The notes under the pieces were generated by a model that worked only from the letters and a program-made list of their open reading frames with translations, made no database searches and was not told the origin of the DNA. 17,229 nt of DNA from CAZWSE01 sp964636575 (GTDB lineage: Bacteria > Pseudomonadota > Alphaproteobacteria > Rhodobacterales > Rhodobacteraceae): positions 1 through 17,229 of the forward strand of contig CAZWSE010000073.1 in assembly GCA_964636575.1 (NCBI GenBank), given 5' to 3'. Made by a program: the position numbers and the translations under genes. Shown piece by piece: positions 1 to 6,042 of the stretch (positions within the stretch are counted from its first letter, which is position 1; each line of letters starts with the position of its first letter).

Positions 1-750
1 CGAGTAGTTCATGTTGGCGATGCCGCCTTCATAGATCAGGTCCACGATCAGTTTCACTTCGTGCAGGCACTCAAAGTAGGCCATTTCAGGGGCGTAGCCT
101 GCTTCAACGAGCGTCTCAAAGCCCATGCGGATCAGCTCAACCAAGCCGCCACAGAGCACTGCCTGTTCACCGAAGAGGTCTGTTTCACATTCTTCGCGGA
201 AGTTGGTTTCAATGATGCCCGAACGACCGCCACCGATGGCCGAACAGTAAGACAGACCGATTTCCAAGGCTTTGCCGGATGCATCGTTATCCACCGCAAC
301 AAGGCAGGGCACGCCGCCGCCTTTTGAGTATTCGCCGCGCACAGTGTGACCGGGGCCTTTGGGCGCCATCATGATGACATCGACGCCAGCTTTTGGCTCA
401 ATCAGGCCAAAGTGGACGTTCAGGCCGTGGGCGAACGCGATGGCTGCACCTTCACGGATGTTGTCGTGGACGTATTTCTTGTAGGTTTCGGCCTGCAATT
501 CGTCGGGCATGGTGAACATGATCACATCGGCCCATGCTGCGGCTTCTGCGATGCCCATAACCTTGAGGCCTTCGCCTTCGGCTTTGGCTTGGCTTGCAGA
601 GCCTTCGCGCAGGGCGACGACGAGGTTTTTCGCGCCACTGTCGCGCAGGTTCAGCGCGTGGGCGTGGCCTTGGGAGCCGTAGCCAAGGATGGCCACTTTT
701 TTGTCTTTGATCAGGTTAACGTCGCAATCGCGGTCATAATATACGCGCAT
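1..750 (-). CDS. ilvC: Ketol-acid reductoisomerase (NADP+), 3' part cut by the window edge
   Basis: The enzyme isomerises and reduces 2-acetolactate or 2-aceto-2-hydroxybutyrate, the second common step of valine, isoleucine and leucine synthesis, in the cytosol with NADPH and Mg2+. The first 250 residues are present; the usual class I enzyme has about 330-340, so the C-terminal quarter lies outside the left edge. Visible features are the canonical start MRVYYDRDCD, the Rossmann loop GYGSQG at 23-28, the NADPH-type loop around R48-S51, the catalytic-region H108, PKGPGHTVR at 130-138, and the metal ligands D191 and E195 in DLFGEQ with further acidic ligands near E227/E231. The ATG at 748-750 has a good ribosome site (CGGAGAG) about 5 bases upstream. 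The gene is divergent from two Lrp/AsnC genes across a 134-base AT-rich gap, so Lrp-type control is likely. Identification is near certain. Confidence 0.97.
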   Translation of the reverse strand, partial: MRVYYDRDCDVNLIKDKKVAILGYGSQGHAHALNLRDSGAKNLVVALREGSASQAKAEGEGLKVMGIAEAAAWADVIMFTMPDELQAETYKKYVHDNIREGAAIAFAHGLNVHFGLIEPKAGVDVIMMAPKGPGHTVRGEYSKGGGVPCLVAVDNDASGKALEIGLSYCSAIGGGRSGIIETNFREECETDLFGEQAVLCGGLVELIRMGFETLVEAGYAPEMAYFECLHEVKLIVDLIYEGGIANMNYS

Positions 751-774
751 GTTTTCTCTCCGGAGGTTGATTGA

Positions 775-795
775 ACTGGCGCTGGGTATGCCAGT
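775..795 (-). promoter_or_regulatory. Inverted repeat in the ilvC leader (possible operator or leader hairpin)
   Basis: ACTGGC at 775-780 and GCCAGT at 790-795 form a perfect 6-base inverted repeat with a 9-base spacer, 25-45 bases upstream of the ilvC start and just before its ribosome site. It could be a regulator half-site pair or a small mRNA hairpin. No U-tract follows, so it is not a terminator. The function is inferred from position only. Confidence 0.35.
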
Positions 796-825
796 GTTGT
801 CTTTGGTTGTGAATGTTGATTTTTT

Positions 826-835
826 GAGTATTTTG
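826..835 (+). repeat. GAGTATTTTG element, copy 1
   Basis: GAGTATTTTG followed by GGAAAAATGAAGATG lies in the AT-rich divergent region between ilvC and the first Lrp gene. The downstream ATGAAG resembles the fuller Rhodobacterales form I recall better than copy 2 does. It may be a dispersed element, not an operator. Confidence 0.4.
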
Positions 836-847
836 GGAAAAATGAAG

Positions 848-855
848 ATGATCAT
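848..855. promoter_or_regulatory. ATGATCAT palindrome in the ilvC/lrp divergent region
   Basis: A perfect 8-base palindrome lies 30 bases upstream of the first Lrp start, in the most AT-rich part of the divergent gap. Position and symmetry suit an operator for a dimeric regulator such as the adjacent Lrp/AsnC proteins, but no published site for these proteins is matched. An 8-base palindrome may also arise by chance. Confidence 0.25.
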
Positions 856-884
856 TCGTGAAATACAGATTTGGGTGAGAAATC

Positions 885-1340
885 ATGCTTGATGATGTCG
901 ATCGCCGCATATTGCGTCAGTTGCAGGCGGCCCCTGATCTGGCTGTGGCTGATCTTGCAGACCGCGCACGGGTGACGGCTGCGCAATGCACGCGCCGGTT
1001 GGACAAGATGCAATCCAGTGGTGTGATCCGTGGCCAACGCGCAGTGATTGATTGGGCCGCCTTGGGCTATGCCGTTGAGGTGTCTTTGCGTGTCACATTG
1101 GACAAGACCCAATCCCGCGCCTTTGACGAATTTCTGGAGGCGGCCCGCGACGTGCCTGAGGTTGTTGAGATCCAGACCTTTCTTGGCCGTGTCGATGTGC
1201 GCTTGTCTGTGATTGCTCGTGATATGGCCGACTATCAGCAGATCTACCGTGCCCGTATTCTGACCTTGCCCCATATCGCGGATATCGAGGCCCTGATGCA
1301 TGTGGCGCGGATCAAGTCGGATACGGGGTTGCCGCTGTGA
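885..1340 (+). CDS. Lrp/AsnC family transcriptional regulator (first of tandem pair)
   Basis: A 151-residue protein of normal Lrp/AsnC length. The N-terminal winged helix-turn-helix spans about residues 3-60 (LDDVDRRILRQLQ, then VADLADRARVTAAQCTRRLD as the helix-turn-helix, then the wing SGVIRGQRAVID). The C-terminal RAM/effector domain spans about 65-140 with the GRVDVRLSV strand at 101-109. Such proteins form dimers to octamers or hexadecamers and sense amino acids. The ATG at 885 has GGTGAGA 6 bases upstream. It is divergent from ilvC and translationally coupled to the next gene by a 4-base overlap, so branched-chain amino acid control is the natural guess. The effector amino acid cannot be read from the sequence. 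Confidence 0.93.
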   Translation: MLDDVDRRILRQLQAAPDLAVADLADRARVTAAQCTRRLDKMQSSGVIRGQRAVIDWAALGYAVEVSLRVTLDKTQSRAFDEFLEAARDVPEVVEIQTFLGRVDVRLSVIARDMADYQQIYRARILTLPHIADIEALMHVARIKSDTGLPL

Positions 1341-1789
1341 CCTTGGATGATCTGGACAGATCGCTTGTCTTGGCTTTGGCGCAGGATGCCACCCAATCGG
1401 CGGGCGCTTTGGGGCGCAAGCTGGGGTTGTCCCAGCCTGCAACGTGGCGCCGTATCAAGCGGTTGCAGGACAATGGTGTGCTTAAGGGGCGTCGGTTGGA
1501 GCTGGATGCTGAGGCTTTGGGCTTTGGTGTCACTGTCTTTCTAGGCGTCAAACTGGCGACCAAAGGCGCTGTGTCTTTGGAGGATTTCGAGCGTGCGGTT
1601 GCCGCCATTCCCGAGGTGCAAACGGTTGAGCATGTGCTTGGACTTTATGACTACCGATTGCGGGTGGTCGCCCGCGATATTCCTGATTTCGAGCGGGTCT
1701 TGCGCCGCCGGATCATGACCTTGCCCGGCGCGGGGCAGGTGGAGGCGAATGTGCTTTTGTCTGAGGAACGCAGGCCGGGGCCGCTATAA
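1337..1789 (+). CDS. Lrp/AsnC family transcriptional regulator (second of tandem pair)
   Basis: A 150-residue paralogue of the preceding gene. The winged helix-turn-helix covers residues 3-60 (LDDLDRSLVLAL, then LGRKLGLSQPATWRRIKRL, then NGVLKGRRLELD). The RAM domain covers about 65-142 with the GLYDYRLRV strand at 102-110, closer to the classical G-x-Y-D-Y ligand-binding motif than in its partner. The start is a GTG overlapping the upstream stop (GTGA at 1337-1340), the usual sign of translational coupling, so the two proteins are made together and may form mixed oligomers. The stop is TAA at 1787-1789. Function as a DNA-binding regulator is clear; target and ligand are inferred from the neighbouring ilvC. 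Confidence 0.93.
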   Translation: MTLDDLDRSLVLALAQDATQSAGALGRKLGLSQPATWRRIKRLQDNGVLKGRRLELDAEALGFGVTVFLGVKLATKGAVSLEDFERAVAAIPEVQTVEHVLGLYDYRLRVVARDIPDFERVLRRRIMTLPGAGQVEANVLLSEERRPGPL

Positions 1790-1824
1790 GCTGACCCTAT
1801 TTCATCCGTATGCAAAGGTAGACT

Positions 1825-1853
1825 TTGCCTATCCTCTTGCGTGGCGCTATCTA
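1825..1853 (+). promoter_or_regulatory. Candidate sigma-70 promoter for the class V aminotransferase
   Basis: TTGCCT at 1825-1830 and TATCTA at 1848-1853 are separated by exactly 17 bases, 30 bases upstream of the aminotransferase ATG. The -35 match is 4 of 6, the -10 match weaker. It is called by eye only. Confidence 0.33.
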
Positions 1854-1882
1854 CCCTTTAACGCATAGGGAGAGAACGAAAA

Positions 1883-3010
1883 ATGCCAGCATTGCTTGAT
1901 ACAGTTGACCCGACCGGTCTTGAAGAATTTTCCGTAGTGTTCACAGACAGATCGCTCAATTCCATGTCGGGGGCGTTTCAGCAGGTGATGCGCGATATGT
2001 CCGATATGCTGAAAGACGTGTACAAAGCGGACGCAGTCGTTGTGATCCCTGGTGGTGGCACCTTCGGGATGGAGGCTGTGGCCCGTCAGTTTGCCAAAGG
2101 CGCCGATGTTCTTGTCGTCCGCAATGGCTGGTTTTCCTATCGCTGGTCCCAGATTTTCGAGCTTGGCGATTTCACCCAGAACACCACCGTGATGAAGGCC
2201 CGCCAGTCGGGCAATGCAGGCACATCGCCTTTTGCGCCTGCGCCGATTGAGGATGTGATTGCTGCGATCCGTGACCAGAAGCCGGATGTTGTGTTTGCCC
2301 CCCATGTTGAGACCAGTGCAGGGGTTATTCTGCCGGATGACTATGTGACCGCTTTGGCCGCAGCGGCCCATGAGGTTGGCGCTTTGATGGTGCTGGATTG
2401 TATCGCTTCGGGCTGTGCTTGGGTCGATATGAAGGCCACGGGCGTTGATGTGCTGATTTCTGCGCCGCAAAAGGGCTGGTCTGCCTCGCCCTGTGCCGGT
2501 CTTGTTATGTTATCGGACCGTGCTGTGCAGCGGTTGGAGACCACATCGTCAGACAGTTTCGCCATTGATCTGAAGAAATGGCACCAGATCATGCAGGCCT
2601 ATGAAAACGGTGGCCATGCCTATCACGCGACCATGCCGACGGACGCCTTGCGCGCCTTTCGGGATACTATGATCGAAACCCGCGATTTCGGTTTTGAAAA
2701 ACTGAAAGAAGCCCAATGGGCGCTTGGCAACGGCGTGCGCAAGATGCTGGCGGAGAAGGGTGTTCAATCAGTGGCGGCTGATGGTTTTGGTGCGCCGGGG
2801 GTTGTGGTCAGCTATACGGCCGATCCTGACATTCAGAACGGTAAGAAGTTCGCTTCCGAGGGTATGCAGATTGCGGCGGGTGTGCCTTTGCAATGTGATG
2901 AGCCTGCTGATTTCCGCACCTTCCGTCTTGGGCTGTTCGGGTTGGACAAGCTTTATGACGTGGACGGCACGCTGGCCCGTTTGAAGCGCGGGCTGGACGC
3001 GGTTCTTTAG
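1883..3010 (+). CDS. Class V (alanine/serine-glyoxylate type) PLP-dependent aminotransferase
   Basis: A 375-residue fold-type I enzyme of the small class V group that includes alanine-glyoxylate and serine-glyoxylate aminotransferases. The phosphate-binding loop PGGGTFGMEA is at 56-65, the aspartate pairing with the pyridine nitrogen is D172 (LDCIAS), and the PLP Schiff-base lysine is K197 in SAPQKGWSASP. The C-terminal small domain begins near 270 and ends in the RLGLFG stretch typical of the family. There is no signal peptide, so it acts in the cytosol. The ATG has an AGGGAGAG ribosome site. Substrate specificity cannot be assigned: none of the neighbours defines a pathway. Its TAG stop overlaps the stop of the convergent ubiquinone hydroxylase gene. 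Confidence 0.9.
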   Translation: MPALLDTVDPTGLEEFSVVFTDRSLNSMSGAFQQVMRDMSDMLKDVYKADAVVVIPGGGTFGMEAVARQFAKGADVLVVRNGWFSYRWSQIFELGDFTQNTTVMKARQSGNAGTSPFAPAPIEDVIAAIRDQKPDVVFAPHVETSAGVILPDDYVTALAAAAHEVGALMVLDCIASGCAWVDMKATGVDVLISAPQKGWSASPCAGLVMLSDRAVQRLETTSSDSFAIDLKKWHQIMQAYENGGHAYHATMPTDALRAFRDTMIETRDFGFEKLKEAQWALGNGVRKMLAEKGVQSVAADGFGAPGVVVSYTADPDIQNGKKFASEGMQIAAGVPLQCDEPADFRTFRLGLFGLDKLYDVDGTLARLKRGLDAVL

Positions 3011-4206
3011 CGGACGCCAAGGCCCATTTGCATCAGCGTTTTGCGTAAAGGTCCGACGGAATAGAGCGCATCTAACCCAGCCGCCCGTGCATCGCGCAGG
3101 GGTTGGCTGCTGACCATGGATGCGCGGTTCAAGAGATCAATGCCAGTGACCCGCAGCTTGATATCGCTAAAGCGGGCCTTGTGATAGGCGTCGAGCATTT
3201 GCACAGACCCAAGCCCGTTCCTGTCGCCCAAGGCCAGATCGCGCAGCACCCGCAAATCGCCCAAAGACATGTTCAGCCCTTGTGCGCCGATCGGTGGTAG
3301 CACGTGGGCGGCCTCAGCCACCAGCGCCAGCCGTTGCCCTGACAGCCTGTCCGCATGCTGGCTAATGATCGGCCAGATCGTGCGCTGTGACGCCAGTGTC
3401 AGTGGACCCAAGACATGGCAGGACCGTTCGTTCATCGCAGCTTCAAACGCCGGCGTGTCGAGATCGTACAGCGCCTTGGCTTTGGCCCCTTCTTCCATCC
3501 AGACAATGGCGGATGAGGGCATGCCGTCGCGGTCGGGCAGGGGCACAAGCGTAAACGGCCCGCCTGTGCGGTGGATTTCGGTGCTTACGTTTTCATGGGG
3601 GATCGGGTGGGTCACGGCAAAAGCCAGTGCTTTTTGCCCGTAGCGTTTGGTGGTCACGTCGATGCCTGCAGCCTGGCGCATGGGCGATCCGCGCCCGTCT
3701 GCGGCAATCACCAACTGGCAGGTCACGCGGGTGCCATCGGATAGACCAACGCGGGCGTGTGCCTCGCGGGTGAACAGGCTGGTCGTGCCAGTGCCTGCGC
3801 GGAAGGTCACATTGGGCAGGTCTTTTAGCCGGGCAACCATTTCACGGCGCAGCAGCCAGTTGGGCAGGTTCCACCCGAAGGGCAGGTCTGAAATGTCAGA
3901 GGCGTTGAAATCTTTGGTGACCCTTGGCTCTGCCGCTTCGCCGCCTGCATCAATGATGCGCATAACTTGCAATGGCGCTGCGTGGTCTGACAGTCTGTCC
4001 CAAAGCCCAGCGTCGTCCAGCAGATCACGGGCGGGCTGCAAAAATGCGGTTGAGCGTAGGTCAGACCCTGTATCGTCGCGGGTTGTCACTGGTGGCGTCG
4101 GGTCTACGATGAGGACGTTGAACCCTTCGGTCCCAAAGACAGCCGCCGCTGTCAGGCCCGCTATACCGCCGCCTGATATTACAATGTCATAGGTCTGATC
4201 TGTCAT
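3007..4206 (-). CDS. FAD-dependent ubiquinone biosynthesis hydroxylase (UbiH/UbiF/COQ6 family, UbiL-like)
   Basis: A 399-residue flavoprotein monooxygenase that should hydroxylate the aromatic ring of a ubiquinone precursor at the inner membrane. Motifs in order: the FAD dinucleotide loop GGGIAG at 12-17, R51/R120-121 region, the DG motif ADGRGSP at 169-175, and the family signature AEAAHVLPPIGAQGLNMS at 297-314. The usual GDAAH is AEAAH here, a variant I recall from alphaproteobacterial UbiH/UbiL-type proteins. Alphaproteobacterial UbiL can hydroxylate two ring positions, so one of C1, C5 or C6 cannot be chosen. The ATG at 4204-4206 follows GAAGGA. The gene is third in a minus-strand series after the HAD nucleotidase and a small membrane protein (78-84 base gaps). 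The stop overlaps the convergent aminotransferase stop (TTAG, 3007-3010). Confidence 0.9.
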   Translation of the reverse strand: MTDQTYDIVISGGGIAGLTAAAVFGTEGFNVLIVDPTPPVTTRDDTGSDLRSTAFLQPARDLLDDAGLWDRLSDHAAPLQVMRIIDAGGEAAEPRVTKDFNASDISDLPFGWNLPNWLLRREMVARLKDLPNVTFRAGTGTTSLFTREAHARVGLSDGTRVTCQLVIAADGRGSPMRQAAGIDVTTKRYGQKALAFAVTHPIPHENVSTEIHRTGGPFTLVPLPDRDGMPSSAIVWMEEGAKAKALYDLDTPAFEAAMNERSCHVLGPLTLASQRTIWPIISQHADRLSGQRLALVAEAAHVLPPIGAQGLNMSLGDLRVLRDLALGDRNGLGSVQMLDAYHKARFSDIKLRVTGIDLLNRASMVSSQPLRDARAAGLDALYSVGPLRKTLMQMGLGVR

Positions 4207-4284
4207 TTGGGCCCCATCCTTCGCTTGACCTTACAGGTAGGGCGACAGGCAGGATAGACCAAGCGACAATTCGTCTTGGGCGGG

Positions 4285-4545
4285 TCAGGACCAGGTGATC
4301 AGGATCAAGACGCAGAACATGACCGGCACAAGCGCCAAAGCCACCAGATAAAGCGCTGGAATGCCGAAGGTCATCACCGCCGCTGCCCAAAGGCTAAAAA
4401 ACGCGACCAATGCGTACCAAATGTTGTCCTTATCCCCGAACATCAAATCGCGGGCGACCCAGCCGATGACGGGCACTGCCAGAAACAGGCGCATCAAGAA
4501 GGGTGGTTTAAGGGCGCGGGTCTTTGTCGTGACGGTCTGTGTCAT
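4285..4545 (-). CDS. Small hypothetical membrane protein (three predicted TM segments)
   Basis: An 86-residue protein I do not recognise. A basic N-terminus with KTRALKPP is followed by hydrophobic segments at about 17-33, 43-60 and 62-84, with an acidic loop FGDKDN at 36-41, so it should sit in the inner membrane. The ATG at 4543-4545 is preferred over one 24 bases further upstream because AGGAG lies 11 bases before it and overlaps the longer version. It lies between the HAD nucleotidase and the ubiquinone hydroxylase in the same direction, with 84- and 78-base gaps, so cotranscription is possible. Codon pattern is like the neighbours and the reading frame is clean, which supports a real gene. 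Confidence 0.7.
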   Translation of the reverse strand: MTQTVTTKTRALKPPFLMRLFLAVPVIGWVARDLMFGDKDNIWYALVAFFSLWAAAVMTFGIPALYLVALALVPVMFCVLILITWS

Positions 4546-4629
4546 GTCTTTGGAAACTCCTGTTCTCATGCAGTTGAGATAAGCCCCAAAGGTGAACTTT
4601 CCATGTGCATTTTGCCGCAGTGCAGCGTG

Positions 4630-5274
4630 TTATCGCAGCTGGCCCAAAAAGGCGGTCAGATCGCTGGTGTGATGGTGGATGTGGGAAGCTGTGACCGGAT
4701 CATCCGCCACATGAACCGTCCGCATCCCCATCGCATGGGGCGCCATCAGATTGCGCGGATCGTCTTCGAACATGGCGGCTGTAGACGGGTCAATACCATC
4801 TTTTTCAAAGATGGTCTCAAACGCCTGCTGTTCGGGTTTTGGCAAAAATCCGGCGTCTTCCACCCCGTAAATCGCATCAAAAAGGCCCGTTAACCCACGG
4901 GCGTGCAATACGTTTTTCGCATAGGGCACGCAGCCGTTTGTATAGACAATGCGACGCCCATTGAGCGCCTTGATCTTTGTGGCCAAGTCCGGTGCAGGGG
5001 TCAGAACGCTGAAATCGATGTCATGCACATGGGTCAGATAGGGGGCAGGATCGACGTCATGTTCGCGCATCAGCCCGGTTAGGGTGGTCCCGTAGGTCGC
5101 CCAGTAATGTTGGCGCAGATGATCGGCGCGGGCATGGTCTACGTTCAGGGCGTCCATCACGTATTGGGTCATTTTGACCTCGATCTGGTCAAACAACCGT
5201 GCGCTGGGCGGGTACAGCGTGTGGTCCAGATCAAAGACCCATGTGTCGATGTGTTGAAAGTGAGCACGGGGCAT
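4630..5274 (-). CDS. HAD-family hydrolase, pyrimidine 5'-nucleotidase type
   Basis: A 214-residue cytosolic haloacid dehalogenase-fold phosphatase, probably acting on pyrimidine mononucleotides like yeast Sdt1/Phm8 and plant homologues. Motif I is DLDHT at 15-19 (D15 nucleophile, D17 acid/base), motif II is T112-N-G, motif III K146 (LPKPEQQAF), and motif IV EDD at 170-172. An all-alpha cap covers about 25-90. The start at 5272-5274 gives MPRAHFQHIDTWVFDLDHT, the common beginning of this group; an upstream TTG at 5308-5310 would add 12 residues but has no better ribosome site. It is divergent from a GntR/FCD regulator over 108 bases, making it a possible target of that regulator. The family is clear, the exact substrate is inferred. 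Confidence 0.88.
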   Translation of the reverse strand: MPRAHFQHIDTWVFDLDHTLYPPSARLFDQIEVKMTQYVMDALNVDHARADHLRQHYWATYGTTLTGLMREHDVDPAPYLTHVHDIDFSVLTPAPDLATKIKALNGRRIVYTNGCVPYAKNVLHARGLTGLFDAIYGVEDAGFLPKPEQQAFETIFEKDGIDPSTAAMFEDDPRNLMAPHAMGMRTVHVADDPVTASHIHHHTSDLTAFLGQLR

Positions 5275-5327
5275 GTGCTTTTGTTTAAGCGCCCTGCTTA
5301 GGCCTCGCAAGAGATGTCATGCTTGTT

Positions 5328-5356
5328 TTGGCCCAAGTTGCTGGCTAACCTATACG
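5328..5356 (+). promoter_or_regulatory. Candidate sigma-70 promoter for the GntR regulator
   Basis: TTGGCC at 5328-5333 and TATACG at 5351-5356 have a 17-base spacer and each matches 4 of 6 consensus bases. The -10 box ends 27 bases before the GntR ATG. This argues against the longer reading frame from 5314, whose start would lie upstream of the promoter. Confidence 0.4.
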
Positions 5357-5382
5357 TCACGCTGGGGGCGGAGGAGACTGTG

Positions 5383-6042
5383 ATGGACGCGACGAAATCA
5401 GGCAACAAGGATGCTTACCAGCTTATTCTGGCAGCGATTGATACGGGCACCTACAAGCCCGGGGATCGTTTGGTGGAAAGCGAGCTTGCGGAACGCTTCG
5501 GTGTGTCGCGCACGCCCATCCGCGAGGCTTTGCAGCGTTTGGAAACCCAGTCCTTGCTGGCCCGCGACGGCCGCAGTCTTATCGTGGCCTCTTTGGATCA
5601 TAACCAGATGGCCGAGCTTTACGTCGTGCGTCGAGAGTTAGAAGGTCTGGCGGCGCGGTTGGCTGCCCGTCATGCCACGGCAGAAGAAGTCCGCATATTG
5701 AACGATATGGTCGCCGCCGATCAGGCTTTGATCAATGATCCTGCGGCCCTGTCGCGGGCGAACCGTCGCTTTCACAAACAGGTGCATCTGGCTTCGCACA
5801 ACCGCTATCTGGTGCAGCAGCTTGATCTGGTGCACCGGACCATGGCCTTGATGAAATCGACATCGTTGGCGGCTGCAGGGCGGCCTCCGATTGCCTTGTC
5901 GGAACACGCGGCCATTGTGAAGGCCATTGAAGACCGCGATGAAGACGCCGCGCATGAGGCGCTGTCCGAGCATATCTCGGTCGCGTTTATGACCCGACTG
6001 CGTCAGGACTCGGAAGAGCGCGGAAAAGAAGACCCTATGTGA
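5383..6042 (+). CDS. GntR family transcriptional regulator, FadR/FCD subfamily
   Basis: A 219-residue DNA-binding regulator. The winged helix-turn-helix is at about 10-70 with the hallmark LAERFGVSRTPIREALQRLE at 35-54. The C-terminal all-helical FCD ligand domain is at about 75-205. Histidines H131 (RFHKQVH), H175 (SEHAAI) and H197 (SEHISV) stand where FCD proteins bind a metal and a carboxylate ligand. The ATG at 5383 has a strong GGAGGAG 6 bases upstream. A start at 5314 would precede the candidate promoter and adds an atypical N-terminus. It is divergent from the HAD nucleotidase and convergent with the glycosyltransferase, overlapping its 3' end by 8 bases. The effector is unknown; organic acids are usual for the family. 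Confidence 0.92.
   Translation: MDATKSGNKDAYQLILAAIDTGTYKPGDRLVESELAERFGVSRTPIREALQRLETQSLLARDGRSLIVASLDHNQMAELYVVRRELEGLAARLAARHATAEEVRILNDMVAADQALINDPAALSRANRRFHKQVHLASHNRYLVQQLDLVHRTMALMKSTSLAAAGRPPIALSEHAAIVKAIEDRDEDAAHEALSEHISVAFMTRLRQDSEERGKEDPM

Noticed and set aside
61..774. Plus-strand open frames of 88 and 142 residues opposite ilvC.
   Set aside because: They are antisense to a highly conserved enzyme and lack ribosome sites or recognisable domains.
751..855. In-frame upstream extension of ilvC by 35 codons from an ATG at 853-855, rich in isoleucine codons (MIIFIFPKIL...), which might look like an attenuator leader peptide.
   Set aside because: It has no stop before ilvC, so it is not a separate leader peptide. 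Rare ATA and AAA codons, the strong ribosome site before 750 and the canonical family start MRVYYDRD favour the shorter protein.
852..1442. 196-residue open frame on the minus strand opposite the Lrp genes.
   Set aside because: It is a shadow of the two clear Lrp/AsnC genes, with a low-complexity His/Arg/Gln-rich protein and no family resemblance.
5314..5382. Longer start for the GntR regulator (23 extra residues).
   Set aside because: The start would precede the candidate promoter, and the GGAGGAG ribosome site fits the ATG at 5383.
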